Assembly (NCBI GenBank): GCA_016719465.1
Contig: JADJYY010000018.1
Location: 1 to 64,000, forward strand
Direction: 5' to 3'
Length of the DNA stretch: 64,000 nt
Origin: Hydrogenophilales bacterium
GTDB taxonomy: Bacteria > Pseudomonadota > Gammaproteobacteria > Burkholderiales > Thiobacillaceae
The notes under the pieces are model-generated. The model worked only from the letters and a program-made list of their open reading frames with translations, made no database searches and was not told the DNA's origin. Shown here one piece after another: positions 35,629 through 46,568 of this stretch. Positions within the stretch are counted from its first letter, which is position 1; each line of letters starts with the position of its first letter. A program made the translations under genes and the position numbers.

Positions 35629-37034
35629 TCGCCCGCATACCCTGGACGCTCGCCGCCCTGACCCTGGCCCTGGCCGGATGCGCGCCCCTGGGCCCCGACT
35701 ACGCGCGTCCCGCCTCCAGCCTGCCCGGCGCCTACACCGAGGCCGCCGCCGCGCCCGAGCAGGCCGGGGTGGAGGCGGAATGGTGGAAACTGTTCAAGGA
35801 CCCGGTCCTGGACAATCTGGTGGACCAGGCCCTGGGGCGCAACTTCGACCTCCAGGCCGCCGTGGCCCGGGTGGAGGAGGCCGAGGCCGTTCTGCGCGAG
35901 GTCGATGCCGCCCTCCTGCCCTCGGTGGACCTGGATGGCGGCGCCAGCCGCAGCCGCTCCAGCACCAGGACCGCCGTGTACAACACCGCCATGCCGGCCT
36001 ATCGCAACAGCTACAGCCTGGGGCTGTCCACCGCCTTCGAGCTGGACTTCTGGGGCCGCCTGCGCCGCAACCAGGAAGCCGCCCGGGCCCTGGCCCTGGC
36101 CAGCCGCCACGCCCGGGATACCGTGCGCCTTTCCCTGGCCGGCATGGTGGCCAACACCTACCTGGCCCTGCGCGCCTACGACGCCGAACTGACGGTGGCC
36201 CGCGAAACCCTGGCCAGCCGGGAAGCCAGCCTGGGAATCGTCACCAGCCGCGTGGAAGCCGGCCTGGCCTCGCCCATCGACCAGCGCCAGGCGGAAGGCG
36301 CCCTGGCCGCCTCCCGCGCCCAGGTCACCAGCCTGCGCCAGTTGCGGGCGGTGACCGAACACCAGCTGGCGCTCCTGGTGGGCACGCCGGAATTGCGCGT
36401 CACCGCCGGCGATCTGCGCCACCTGCCCCTGCCGCCGACGCCCCCCGCCGGCCTGCCCTCCAGCCTGCTGGAATCCCGGCCGGACCTGCGCCAGGCGGAA
36501 GAGGAACTGGTCGCCAACAACGCCCGCATCGGCGTGGCCAAGGCCGCCCTCTATCCCACCATCTCCCTCACCGGCGGCCTGGGCAGCGAGAGCCAGGACC
36601 TGTCCGACCTGTTCTCCAGCGGTTCCGGGGTCTGGAACCTGGGCCTGGGCCTGGTTCTGCCCGTGTTCGACGCCGGCGCCGGCGAAGCCCGCGTGGACCA
36701 GGCCACGGCCCGCCAGAAACAGGCCCTGGCCGCTTACCAGAAGACCGTGCAGACCGCCTTCAAGGAGGTCAACGACGCCCTGGTGGGACTGCGCGAGCAC
36801 GCCGAGGGCGAGGCCGCCCAGGCGGCGCGGGTGGCCGCCGAGGAGCAGGTATTGAAACTGGCCGAGATCCGCTACCAGGCGGGTTACTCCGGCTATCTCG
36901 AAGTGCTGGATGCCCAGCGCACCCTGTACGTCGCCCGTCTCGGCCACGTCGCCACCCGCCAGTCGCGCCTCGCGGCGGCGGTGGATTTGTTCAAGGCCCT
37001 GGGCGGGGGGTGGCGGGAAGGCGAGGTTCGCTGA
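35625..37034 (+). CDS. Outer-membrane efflux lipoprotein (OprM type)
   Basis: 469 aa. Lipobox LALAGC at about residue 17-21, then GPDYARPASSLPGAY and two OEP repeats (IASPIDQRQAEGAL-like, and ESRPDLRQAEEELVANNARI). It is the channel of the MexAB-OprM-type pump encoded just upstream. Confidence 0.94.
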   Translation: MIARIPWTLAALTLALAGCAPLGPDYARPASSLPGAYTEAAAAPEQAGVEAEWWKLFKDPVLDNLVDQALGRNFDLQAAVARVEEAEAVLREVDAALLPSVDLDGGASRSRSSTRTAVYNTAMPAYRNSYSLGLSTAFELDFWGRLRRNQEAARALALASRHARDTVRLSLAGMVANTYLALRAYDAELTVARETLASREASLGIVTSRVEAGLASPIDQRQAEGALAASRAQVTSLRQLRAVTEHQLALLVGTPELRVTAGDLRHLPLPPTPPAGLPSSLLESRPDLRQAEEELVANNARIGVAKAALYPTISLTGGLGSESQDLSDLFSSGSGVWNLGLGLVLPVFDAGAGEARVDQATARQKQALAAYQKTVQTAFKEVNDALVGLREHAEGEAAQAARVAAEEQVLKLAEIRYQAGYSGYLEVLDAQRTLYVARLGHVATRQSRLAAAVDLFKALGGGWREGEVR

Positions 37035-37065
37035 GGCTCTGGTGCGTTTGATGTGAGCCCATAAG

Positions 37066-37094
37066 AAAAAAGGCCGCGCGATGCGGCCTTTTTT
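37066..37094. terminator. Bidirectional terminator between oprM-like gene and sodB
   Basis: A 12-bp inverted repeat AAAAAAGGCCGC / GCGGCCTTTTTT with a 5-base loop. The A and T tracts let it end transcripts from both convergent genes. Confidence 0.93.
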
Positions 37095-37109
37095 CAGCTA
37101 CGGCCAGGA

Positions 37110-37694
37110 TCAGGCGTAGTTCGCTTCCGCGAATCCCCAGTTCACCAGGCTGTTGAGGAAAGTCTCGACGAACTTGGGACGCAGGTTGCGGTAGTCGATG
37201 TAGTAGGCGTGTTCCCACACGTCCACGCACAGCAGGGGCTTGTCGGCGGTGGTCAGGGGGGTGCCGGCGGCGCCCATGTTGACGATGTCGACGGAGCCGT
37301 CGGCCTTCTTCACCAGCCAGGTCCAGCCGGAACCGAAGTTGCCCACGGCGCTGGCCTGGAAGGCCTTCTTGAACTCGTCCAGGGAACCCCACTTCTTGTT
37401 GATGGCATCGGCCAGGGCGCCGCTGGGGGCGCCGCCGCCGTTGGGCTTCATGCAGGACCAGAAGAAGGTGTGGTTGGAGACCTGGGCGGCGTTGTTGTAG
37501 ATGCCGCCGGCGGGGGCGGTCTTGACGATGTCCTCCAGGGACTTGTTCTCGAACTCGGTGCCCTTGATCAGGTTGTTCAGGTTGGTGACGTAGGCCTGGT
37601 GGTGCTTGGCGTAGTGGTAGTCGAAGGTCTCGGCGGACATGTGGGGGGCCAGGGCATCCTTGGCGTAGGGCAGGGCGGGCAGTTGATGTTCCAT
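37110..37694 (-). CDS. sodB: Superoxide dismutase [Fe]
   Basis: 194 aa. HLPALPYAKDAL-like start (EHQLPALPYAKDALAPHMS), metal ligands in HYAKHHQAYV, NHTFFWSCM and DVWEHAYYIDYRN. FWSCMKPNGGG with GNFGSGWTWLV fits the Fe-type. Converts superoxide to peroxide and O2 in the cytoplasm. ATG at 37694 with GGAGAG upstream. Confidence 0.95.
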   Translation of the reverse strand: MEHQLPALPYAKDALAPHMSAETFDYHYAKHHQAYVTNLNNLIKGTEFENKSLEDIVKTAPAGGIYNNAAQVSNHTFFWSCMKPNGGGAPSGALADAINKKWGSLDEFKKAFQASAVGNFGSGWTWLVKKADGSVDIVNMGAAGTPLTTADKPLLCVDVWEHAYYIDYRNLRPKFVETFLNSLVNWGFAEANYA

Positions 37695-37828
37695 GGGTTC
37701 TCTCCGTTGATTGAGTGTGTCTGCAAACAAGACTGGCGAATTTTAAGGGTCGGGACGGGCTCGGGCAATAGTTGACTGAAACTATGGGTTATTAGGATGG
37801 CCGGGTCGCATTTGAACATGGGCCCGGA

Positions 37829-40087
37829 TCAGCGCACTTCGAAGCGGACCCGATCCCGTTCCAGCCCGTCCCGGTCCATGAGGATCAGCAGATGCTTGCC
37901 CCGGGCCAGGGGCCAGTCGGGGGTGTCCAGCCGGGTGTCGTCCAGCAGCCACCAGGCGCCTTCCGGCGCCTCGCGGGCCTGGAAGCGCAAGCGCTGTCGG
38001 TCGAGGGGGATGTCCGGGTCCAGGGCCAGGATGGCGCCGTCTCCGGGCTGGACGATGCGCGCGGGCGGGCGGGCGGCGGCCCAGGTGGCGGCCGCGGGCT
38101 CGGTGCCGGGCAGGAACCACTCGGCGCGGGCGGGTTCTCCCGGCGGCTGGACGACTTTGCTCACCAGGTTCCTGGGCGGTTTGGGCGGGTGCGAGGGGGT
38201 GTCGGCATGCAGCCTTGCCATGATCGCCGCCCAGGCCGGCGCCGCGCCGCTGATGCCGGAGACGTCGTGCATGGCGCCGCCGGAGAAATTGCCGACCCAC
38301 ACGCCCACCGTGTAACGGGACGAGAAGCCGACGCACCAGTTGTCGCGCATGTCCTTGCTGGTGCCAGTCTTGACCGCCGTCCAGAAGCGGGTGGCGAGGG
38401 GGTTTTCCAGGCCGAAGGTGACGGATCGGGCCTGGCGGTCGGACAGGATGTCGGCGATGAGGAAGGCGGTTTCCGGGCTTTGCGCGCGTCGGCCCGCCGG
38501 TTCCGGGTCGGAGGGCAGGAAGCGGAGCGGTGCGAACAGGCCGCCGTTGGCCAGGGCGCGATAGGCGTTGACCAGTTCCTCGAGTTTCACGTCCAGGCTG
38601 CCCAGGGCCAGGGCGTAGCCGTAGAAATCGGCGGCTTCGGTGAGGCCCTGGAAGCCGAACCGGGCCAGCCGCGCGGCGAAGGGCTCCAGGCCGGTGAGCT
38701 GGAGCGTGCGCACCGCGGGAATGTTGAGGGAGCCGGCCAGGGCTGTGCGCAGGCTGACCAGGCCCCGGTGGGCCTGGTCGTAGTTTTGCGGCGCGTATTC
38801 CCCGGCGCCGGTGGCGATGGACAGGGGGGAATCTTCCAGCGGCGAGGCGGTGGTGAGCAGGCGGTTTTCCAGGGCCAGACCGTAGAGAAAGGGCTTCAGG
38901 GTGGAGCCGGCCTGGCGCGGCGCCTGGACGCCGTCGCTGTGGGGCGAGGCGGACTCGGCGGCGCTGAGGCTGGCGTAGGCGAGGACTTCGCCGCCGGCGT
39001 TGTCCACCACCAGGGCGGCGGCGTCCTGGACGTCGCGCGGGGCCAGGTGGGCGAGCTGTTGCTTCAGGGTGGCGACCACGAAGCGCTGGAGATCGGCGTC
39101 CAGGGTGGTGGTGACGCTCCCCCCATTGGGGAGGGGGGGCATCAAGCTCCCCCCTTTTGTAAAGGGGGGCTGGGGGGGATTTAAACGACTCGCGGATGTG
39201 TGAGGCTGCAAAATCCCCCCTGGCCCCCCTTTGAAAAAGGGGGGAAATAGGGAGGGGGCTGCGTCAGCCTGGATCAGCCGCCTTGCCAGATGGGGCGCCA
39301 GGTTCGCCGCCGGGACGATGGGATAGCGCCCGGACAGGGTGTTCAAGGTCAGCGCGCGGAGGGCGGCGCACTCGGGCCCACCGGGCAAGTCCGCCGCCAG
39401 GGCGCAGACCCGCTTCGCGACGTCGCCGGGCCTGGCGTTGGGCGAGCGGATCAGGGCCGCCAGGATCAGGGACTCCGCGTCGCCCAGGCCAGCCGGGCGC
39501 TGGTCGAACAGGCCCCGGGCGGCGGCGTCAATGCCGGTGAGTTCGCCCCGGAAGGGGGCCAGATTGAGGTAGGCCTCGAGGATGTCCGTTTTATTCCAGT
39601 GTTGTTCAATCTCCCGGGCCGCCCCCATCTGGCGCAATTTTTCCGACACATCCCGGCGCCCCGCTTTCGCCCGATATTGGCCATCCAGCAGGGCGGCCAG
39701 TTGCATGGTCAGGGTGGAGGCGCCCCGGGGCTTCTCGTTCAGCCAGTTGGTCAGCGCCGCCTTGCCGGCCGCCAGCCAGTCCACCCCGGCATGCCGGAAA
39801 AAGCGCCGGTCCTCGGCGCGCAGCACCGCCGCGATCAGGGCGGGGGAGATGTCGGCGAGGGGCGTCCAGTCGGTACGGCGGATGGCCTGATCTATGCGGA
39901 CCTCCTCGATCAGCCTGCCATGCCGATCCAGAAAGCGCGCCTCGGAAGAACGCCAGTCGGCCTTGACCTGGGCGTAGTCGGGAAAATCAGCGGGCGGGGT
40001 GGCGGCCGGCGCGGCGAGGGAAGGCGCGGTGAGGGCCAGGCCGAGCAGCAGAAAGCCTGCTCCGATGGCGGTTTTGAGCGGGGGCAT
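37829..40087 (-). CDS. pbpC: Penicillin-binding protein 1C with repeat-derived insert
   Basis: 752 aa. Signal-anchor at the start, GT51 glycosyltransferase with EDRRFFRHAGVDW and GASTLTMQLA, then transpeptidase with AGSTLKPF (SxxK), SLNIP (SxN) and VKTGTSKDM (KTG), and a C-terminal PBP1C domain. Oddity: residues ~281-323 are encoded by a GC-rich palindromic repeat (39119-39247) inserted in frame in the linker between the two catalytic domains. The product there is rich in Pro and Gly (PPFFKGGPGGI, NPPQPPFTKGGS). As in E. coli, it accompanies an alpha-2-macroglobulin gene, though here a CopD-like gene on the other strand lies between. An upstream Met at 40114 is an alternative start. Confidence 0.92.
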   Translation of the reverse strand: MPPLKTAIGAGFLLLGLALTAPSLAAPAATPPADFPDYAQVKADWRSSEARFLDRHGRLIEEVRIDQAIRRTDWTPLADISPALIAAVLRAEDRRFFRHAGVDWLAAGKAALTNWLNEKPRGASTLTMQLAALLDGQYRAKAGRRDVSEKLRQMGAAREIEQHWNKTDILEAYLNLAPFRGELTGIDAAARGLFDQRPAGLGDAESLILAALIRSPNARPGDVAKRVCALAADLPGGPECAALRALTLNTLSGRYPIVPAANLAPHLARRLIQADAAPSLFPPFFKGGPGGILQPHTSASRLNPPQPPFTKGGSLMPPLPNGGSVTTTLDADLQRFVVATLKQQLAHLAPRDVQDAAALVVDNAGGEVLAYASLSAAESASPHSDGVQAPRQAGSTLKPFLYGLALENRLLTTASPLEDSPLSIATGAGEYAPQNYDQAHRGLVSLRTALAGSLNIPAVRTLQLTGLEPFAARLARFGFQGLTEAADFYGYALALGSLDVKLEELVNAYRALANGGLFAPLRFLPSDPEPAGRRAQSPETAFLIADILSDRQARSVTFGLENPLATRFWTAVKTGTSKDMRDNWCVGFSSRYTVGVWVGNFSGGAMHDVSGISGAAPAWAAIMARLHADTPSHPPKPPRNLVSKVVQPPGEPARAEWFLPGTEPAAATWAAARPPARIVQPGDGAILALDPDIPLDRQRLRFQAREAPEGAWWLLDDTRLDTPDWPLARGKHLLILMDRDGLERDRVRFEVR
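39119..39247. repeat. GC-rich palindromic repeat, copy C (in frame inside pbpC)
   Basis: Left part CTCCCCCCTTTTGTAAAGG with GGGGGGATTT, right part AAAATCCCCCCTGGCCCC with TTTGAAAAAGGGGGGAAA, about 35 unique bases between, plus an extra CCCCATTGGGGAGGGG hairpin at the left end. It contains no stop codon in the pbpC frame and a net length compatible with it. Confidence 0.85.
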
Positions 40088-40195
40088 GACCGGGATTGGG
40101 ATCATCGAGATCATGAGACGATTATCCGCATAGCGCCGGCCAGGCGAACCGCCTGCCATAATCTCCCGGTCTCAATCCCGCAAAGGTACCGTTCC

Positions 40196-40651
40196 ATGCA
40201 AATCCTCATCCTCCTGCACATCCTCGCCACCGTGGTCTGGGTGGGTGGCATGTTCTTCGCCCATCAATGCCTGCGCCCCGTCGTGCTGGCCCAGTTGGAG
40301 CCGCCCCAGCGCCTGCGCTTGTGGAATGGCGTGTTCGGCCGCTTCTTCCCCTGGGTGTGGCTGTCGGTGGTGCTGCTGATCGGCACCGGCCAGGCCCTGG
40401 TATCCATCATGGGCGGCATGGCGGCGGTGGCCTATCCGATCCATCTCATGGTGGCCATCGGCTATCTCATGACGGTCATTTTCGCCTTCATCTACTTCGT
40501 GCCCTATGCCCGCCTGAGCCAGGCCGTGGCGGCCCAGGACTGGCCGGCCGGCGGCCAGGCCCTGAACCGGATCCGCCAGTTGGTGATGACCAACCTGATC
40601 CTGGGCTTGAGCAACGTGGCGCTGGTGTTCATTTTGCCGGCGTTCATGTGA
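40196..40651 (+). CDS. CopD-family membrane protein
   Basis: 151 aa, four predicted helices. LILLHILATVVWVGGMFFAH with His in the first helix, then LRLWNGVFGRFFPWVWLSVV and a later helical pair; this is the CopD-like domain found in small stand-alone proteins. It may be heme-binding or linked to copper. ATG at 40196. It lies divergent from pbpC and convergent with the alpha-2-macroglobulin gene. Confidence 0.82.
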   Translation: MQILILLHILATVVWVGGMFFAHQCLRPVVLAQLEPPQRLRLWNGVFGRFFPWVWLSVVLLIGTGQALVSIMGGMAAVAYPIHLMVAIGYLMTVIFAFIYFVPYARLSQAVAAQDWPAGGQALNRIRQLVMTNLILGLSNVALVFILPAFM

Positions 40652-40688
40652 AAGCCGGGCGGCATCGCGGACTTCGGCCCGGTTGCAT

Positions 40689-40785
40689 AAAAAGGGGATT
40701 GAGGGGAAGTTAGGTTGCCGGGTCAATAGGGCCTGGCGTCGCCAAATCCCCCCTGGCCCCCCTTTGCAAAGGGGAGAATTCCAAG
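40689..40785. repeat. GC-rich palindromic repeat, copy D
   Basis: A degenerate left arm (AAAAGGGGATTGAGGGGAAG) and a well-kept right arm (CCAAATCCCCCCTGGCCCCC with TTTGCAAAGGGGAG). It lies between the stops of the CopD-like and alpha-2-macroglobulin genes. Confidence 0.75.
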
Positions 40786-40788
40786 GCG

Positions 40789-43700
40789 CTAGCGTCCCAC
40801 TTCGAATACCCCGTTCGGGGCCTCGCCAAACATCTCCGGCGCGTACATGGCTTCCACCCGGGTGGGCGGCAGATTGAAGGCGCCGTCGCTGTTCAGGCGC
40901 AGGGTGTATTCCAGGCTGAAGCGGCCGCGCGGGACGTACTCGTAGTAGGCCCGGTAGTTGTCGAACAGGCGTTCCTGCCAGCTTGGCCAGGCCATGCCGT
41001 CGTTGCGCTCGCCCCGGGTCAGGATGGCGGAATCCCGCTGGCGGCCGGTACCCAGGATGCTGGCGCCGGCGGGGACCGGATCTTCCACCACCACCCAGCC
41101 CATGTCGTCCCGGGCATCGATGGTGAGGCGCACGCGCAGCACGTCGCCCCGGCGCCATTTGCCCGGGGTCTTCTGGTCGATGGGGATGATTTCGCGAACG
41201 ACGCCGTAGCCCCGCTGGACCGGCTCGGCCAGCGCCACGGCGGCCAGGGTGGTGACGCTGGCATAGGGCTCGCCCGTGCCCTCGTGCTTCAGGCGCAGGG
41301 TGGCGGGTTCGGCGGTCAGGGGCAGGAAGGCGGTGGCGCCTTTCGGGAAGGCCTGCCAGTCCACCACCCGGCCGTCCTGGCCCAGCACGGCGAAGCTCTT
41401 GCCGCTGGGCTTCACCTGCTCGAACAGCCGGCTGTAGCGTTCCAGGGCCAGGCTGCCCCAGGCGTTGGCGGTGGTGGTGTTCCAGCGGTTGCCCTGCTGG
41501 CGGCCTAGGGCGCCGGTGACCAGCCTGGGCATCCGTTCCTTCCAGGCCGGCAGGTCCATGACCGCCAAGAGGCCCCGCACGGCGTTGGTGTCGGCGGAGC
41601 TCATCATCCACCACAGGGCGTCCCGTTCTTCGTTGCTCAGGTTCAAGCGTTTGCCGGTGGTGGTGAAGCGCGCCTCCAGGGCTTCCAGGGCTTCCCGTAG
41701 CAGGGCATCGCGTGGCGCGAGATGCGGGGTGTGCTTGAGCACGCTGATCCAGTCGATGAGCACCGAGGTCGGCCACAAACGGGGTTCCGGCTTGACCGTG
41801 GAAATCAGGCCTGGCGTGGCCTTGCCGGCCCGGGCCAGGGCTTCCAGGGCGGCCATGCGCGGCGGCAGGGCCCGTTCCCAGGCCGGACGGGCGATGTCCA
41901 GCTTGCCTTCCAGGTATTCCGCCAGGGCCCGTTCCATGCGCGCTCGGGCGTCCGCCGGCAGGCTCCATTCCGCCTCGTCGGCCAGGGACAGCAGATAGGC
42001 GGCAGGGCCACGCTGCCGCTTCTGTTGCCACCTCCGTTGCCGGGGAAGAAATTGGCCAGGCCGTTGTCCGCCAGATAGGTGGGCAGGTGGTCGATCATGC
42101 CTTGCCAGAGCTTGGCGTCCCGGGTGGCCACGGCCTTCGAGGCCTGCTGTTCCAGACAGGCGAAGGGGTAGCGGCGCATGTGGTCGCGCAGGGTGGTCTG
42201 GCCGTCCAGCAGGCTGGCGGCCAGGGTGGCGCGCAGTTCGGCCCTGGTGGCGCCGGCGGGGGCGGCCACCGGGATGTCCAGCACCTTGTCCAGCCGTTGC
42301 AGGCTGGCGGACTGCACCCGCGGCGGAATCGCGGGCCGCACGCCTTGCTTCACCTTCAGGGCATCGCGCGGTTTGCCGCCGACTTCCCGCGCGTCCAGGG
42401 TCCAGTCCAGGCTGGTAGCGCCGTCCGGCACGGTGATCGGCCAGGCGACTTCCTTGCTCTCGCCGGCGGTGAGGTCGAGGGTCTTGGCCGGCAGATTCTT
42501 GATCCCCGAGGCTTCGGGACGGATTTCGACACGCATGCCCTTGTCCCCGCCGTTGCGCACGGTGAACAGGGCCTGGAAGCGGTCGCCTTCCCGCACCACC
42601 GGCGGCAGGCCGGAGATCAGTTGTAGGTCCTGGGTCGAGCGGATGCCGGCGCGGCCGCTGCCGAAGCGGCTTTCCGAGGCGGCCACGGCGACGACGCGGA
42701 AGGCGGTGAGGCTGTCGTTCAGCGGGATTTCCGCCGTCGCCTCGCCCTTGGCATCCAGGGGCAGGCTGGCCTTCCAGAACAGCAGGGTGTCGAACAGTTC
42801 CCGGGTGGGCAGCTTGCCGCCGCCGCCACCGGCGGGCAGGGCCTTCTTGCCGAAGTGGCGCTTGCCGGTGACCTGCATCTGGGCGGTGAAGGTCTTCAGG
42901 CTGTAGCCCCGCTCGGCCATCATGGCCTCCAGCAGGTTCCAGCTTGCGTTGGGGGCCAGTTCCAGCAGGCCCTCGTCCACGGCGGCCAGGGTGACCTCCG
43001 TGCCGGCCGGGGGCGGCGCGCCCTCGGGGGTGCGCACCTTGACCGTGACCCTGGCCTTCTCGCGGATGGCGTAGCTGGCCCGGTCGGTCTTCACGTCCAC
43101 ATCCAGGCGATGGCCGCGCTGGCCCACCTGGATGCCGGTCAGCCCCAGCTTGAAGGCGGGCCGGCCCAGGTCCACCAGGGCGGTGGGCTTCACCGCGTCG
43201 TTGCGGCCGCGCACGGCCAGGGCGGAGACGAAGACGTTGGGGGCCCAGTTGGCCTTCACCGGCAACTCGATCACCGGAGCCTTGCCGGACAGTTCAACCA
43301 CCCTGGCGTCGAGGATGCCTTCCCGCTCCACCGTGACCAGCACGCTGGCCTCCCGGAACGGCATGCGCACCTGGAAGCGGGCGGTCTGGCCGGGCTCGTA
43401 GCGTTTCTGCTCGGGGATCAGGTCGATGCGGTCGTGGTTGTCCTGGCGGAACCACCATTCGTCCTTGCCGGCCACCCAGAAGCTCTCGCTGGTGCGGGCC
43501 TGGCGGCCTTCCTTGTCGCGGGCGATCGCATCCACCAGCACTTCGCCGCCCTGCTCCGCCTTGGCGGCGCAGGCAAACTGGCCCTTGGCGTCGGTCTTGC
43601 CGGCGCATTTGCCGGCCAGGGGGATGTCCCGGGTTTCGTTGCGGTAGCCGTAGAAGCCGCCCGCAAGGCGGACCCGGTGGCCCAGGGTCTGGCGCAGGGT

Positions 43701-46397
43701 GAACTTCGCCTCCACCGGCACATGGGCGGCCGGCTTGCCGTCCAGGTCCAGGGCCAGGAAGCGCAGGGTCTGGTTCTGGCCCGCCCGGGTCCAGCGCTCC
43801 CGCTTCAGGCCCAGCACCACGCCGGCCGGCCACCAGGGCGTGGCGCGGCTGACGGTCTGGATCTCGCCGGACGGGTCGGCGTATTCCATTTCCAGGCGCA
43901 ATTTATGGGGCATGGCCGGGGTGGGGAGCTTGTCCAGGCGCGCCCGGCCGGCGCCACCGGCATCCAGCTTGACGGGCTCGGCGGCGAGGGGAATGGGCTC
44001 GCTTTCCTCCGTGCCCGCGTCGCCGTCCTTGCGGCGGGCGAATTCGTAGTCCGGGTAGTCGTCGAAATCCACATTGAAACGGGGTTCCAGTTGGGCGCGC
44101 AGTTTCACCGGCAGGTGCTTGGCGCCGCCGCCGTTGAGGTAGGCCACGGCGATGTCGAACTCGGCGCTGGCCGGGGCGATCCATCGAGATTCCTTGGGAT
44201 CCAGGCTGGCCTTCATCAACGGCACGCGGAAATCACCGACGCTGAAGGCGCCGCTGTCCAGGCCTTCCAGGTATTCCAGTTCCTGGACGGGGGTTTCCAG
44301 ACGGATGTCCTTGTCCACCAGGCGCAGGCGGTAGTCGCCCCGCTTGGCGGCCACGGGCACCGGCCAGGTGGATTCGGCGGCGCCGTTTTTCCAGGTCAGG
44401 GGCAGGAACCAGCGCTGCTGGCTGCCCTGGTGCTCGACCATCAGGCTGCGCGGGATTTTCGTCGGATAGCCCAGGCCGTGGGCGCGCTGGTCGCGCAGCA
44501 CGTGCTTCATGTGCACCGTGTCGCCGGGCCGGAACAGGACTCGGTCCAGCACGGTATGGGCGATGCGGTTGTCGCCGCGCCAGTCCTGGGGCAGGCCGAA
44601 ACGCCAGGTCTCGATGCCTTCGTCCCAGTCCGAGCGGGCGAAGCTCAGGTCGTCGCCCAGGCGGGCGCTGACGAACAGGGGGCAGGCGTAGTCGTCGGCG
44701 GAGCGGGGGTCCGGCAGGTTCTTCGGCAGCAGGGCCATGCCCTGGGCATCGGTGACGCTCTGGGCGAGGGGGGCCGCCTTGCAGTTGCGCACGGCGATCT
44801 GGGCGCCCGCCACGGGTTTGCCGGTGTCGAGCCGGGTGACCCAGGCCAGGGAGGATTCCACCCCCCACTTGAAGTGGACCGCCAGGTTGGTGACCAGGGC
44901 CGTGGCGCGCACGAACATGGGGTTATTCGCTTTTTCGTTATCCCCAAGCAGGGACTTGCCCAGGCGCTTGCTTTCCACTTCCACCACGTAGAAGCCGGGC
45001 TTCTCCAGGGGCAGGCCCACCACCTCGAAGGCCTGGGCGCCACCGGGCTTGGGCAGGGCGCGTTCCTCGACGCCGGCGATGTGGGGCGCCAGGTACTGGG
45101 CCCGGCGCCGGTCGGGGCGGGATTGGGTGCGCTGGTCGTAGTCCGGGTTTTCGAACTTCTTCAGGCTGGCCTGCCAATCCAGGATGCCGGCGTCGGTGGT
45201 GAGCCGTATCCAGCGCACCTTGGCGGCGGTGCCGCCCAGGTTGTCCGCTTCCAGGTTGCGCAGGGTGATGGGCATCAGGCCGCCGGCGGCCTGTTCGATG
45301 ATGCCGAATTCGCCGGAGAACTTGACCAGGGGCGGCGTGTCCGCCATCCGGAAGCTCATGGGGAAGCGGGCGGCGTTGACCAGGGCGCGACCCTTGTCGT
45401 CGGCCAGGGCGGCCGGCAGCTTGAGCGTGAGGGACGCGCTGGCGGGGAAGGGGCCGGGGAAGGTCACGCTGGTGTCGGTGGCGGTGGCCTGTTCCGGCCT
45501 GCGTTGGCGATAGGCCTTGCCCTTGGCGTCCTGGAGGCTGATCTTGTCCAGCATTGAGCGGGAGACCGGCGCGGTGAACTCCACCCGCAGCGGCAGCAAG
45601 GGCATGCAGCCGGCCTTGGCGTTTTCCCGCTGGCAGCGCAGGTGGGCGCTGAAATGGTCGCGCACCTGGAATTCCAGGCGCTGGTCGGCGGGGTTGGTCT
45701 GTCCCGAGGGTGTGGCGATGCCCCGGCCCCAGACCAGGGCCATCCTGGCGTTGGCGGGCAGGGTGCGTACGCACTGCACGACTTCCAGGGTGGCTTCGCT
45801 CTCCGGGTTTCGTGCATCCCAGGGCTCGCCCTGATCCTTGAGAACCTGGGCGATGCTCCGCAACAGCCGGGTCCGTTCCGCGCCCGCCAGTCGCCTGGCC
45901 GCCACCTGCTCATGGATGCCCTGGATCTCGCAACGGACGCCGGCCTGGAGGTCTTCGGGGCGGGCGGCGCCATTGAGGCGAAGCACGAACACCTGATCCT
46001 CGTCGATGGTGGACGGCGACGACGGCATCATCCAGACCACGCGCGGGCCGGCCACGGCGAAGCGGTATTCCGGCGCCGACTTGACCGCCTCACCGGCCAG
46101 GGTGGCGAGTCCGGGACGGGGAAGGAAACGGCAGGGCTCCCCGGCCTTGAGATCGCCGGTCAGGTCGAAGACCCAGGTACGCTCGTCGCTCCAGTAAGCG
46201 TTGCCCTCCACGCCGCATTGGATATCGAAGGGAGCCGGCGCATTGGCGCGCCCCTGGGGCACCATGGCCGCGGAGAAGCGGGTCTGGACCTGCCGCGCCT
46301 GGAGATGTTCGCCCTGGGGGGTGAAGCTTTCCAGTTCGGCGGCGCCGCCGGATCCCGCGAGCAGGACTGCGGCCAACAAGGCAACGATGCGTTTCAT
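40789..46397 (-). pseudogene. Bacterial alpha-2-macroglobulin (YfhM type), one frameshift
   Basis: About 1870 residues if joined. Signal peptide (RIVALLAAVLLAGSGGAA), MG-type domains, a bait-like region, then YPFACLEQQASKAVATR with the CLEQ thioester motif, then the terpenoid-like and C-terminal MG domains. It is thought to trap invading proteases in the periplasm, with PBP1C repairing damaged wall. A one-base deletion near 42001 (after GNRSGSVAL) splits the gene; downstream the clean frame resumes (LLSLADEAEW...). As one indel in 5.6 kb, it may be an error. No lipobox is seen, unlike E. coli YfhM. Confidence 0.88.
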
Positions 46398-46493
46398 CCC
46401 TTCCGTCTCCCCAAGAATCCATGTTTGCCACTGTTTGCCATTCTGGCACGCCGATCAAGCACGAGGATCCCGTCTGGCAACGGAAAATAATAC

Positions 46494-46523
46494 TTGACCA
46501 GACAACTCGACAATTATTAGAAT
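46494..46523 (+). promoter_or_regulatory. Sigma-70-type promoter for the TusE-like gene
   Basis: TTGACC (46494-46499), an 18-base spacer, and TAGAAT (46518-46523), in a locally AT-rich stretch about 45 bases before the gene start. Confidence 0.55.
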
Positions 46524-46568
46524 TCGTCCATGAAGTAACCACAATCCAGTGAAGAGAGAGGACGAATC

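Noticed and set aside
37768..37785. Hairpin ATAGTT...AACTAT upstream of sodB as a terminator for pbpC
   Set aside because: Only a 6-bp AT-rich stem without a T tract; not convincing.
42855..45557. A 900-codon plus-strand frame opposite the alpha-2-macroglobulin
   Set aside because: Same GC-bias artefact; no start signal and no recognisable domain, while the opposite strand encodes the known protein.
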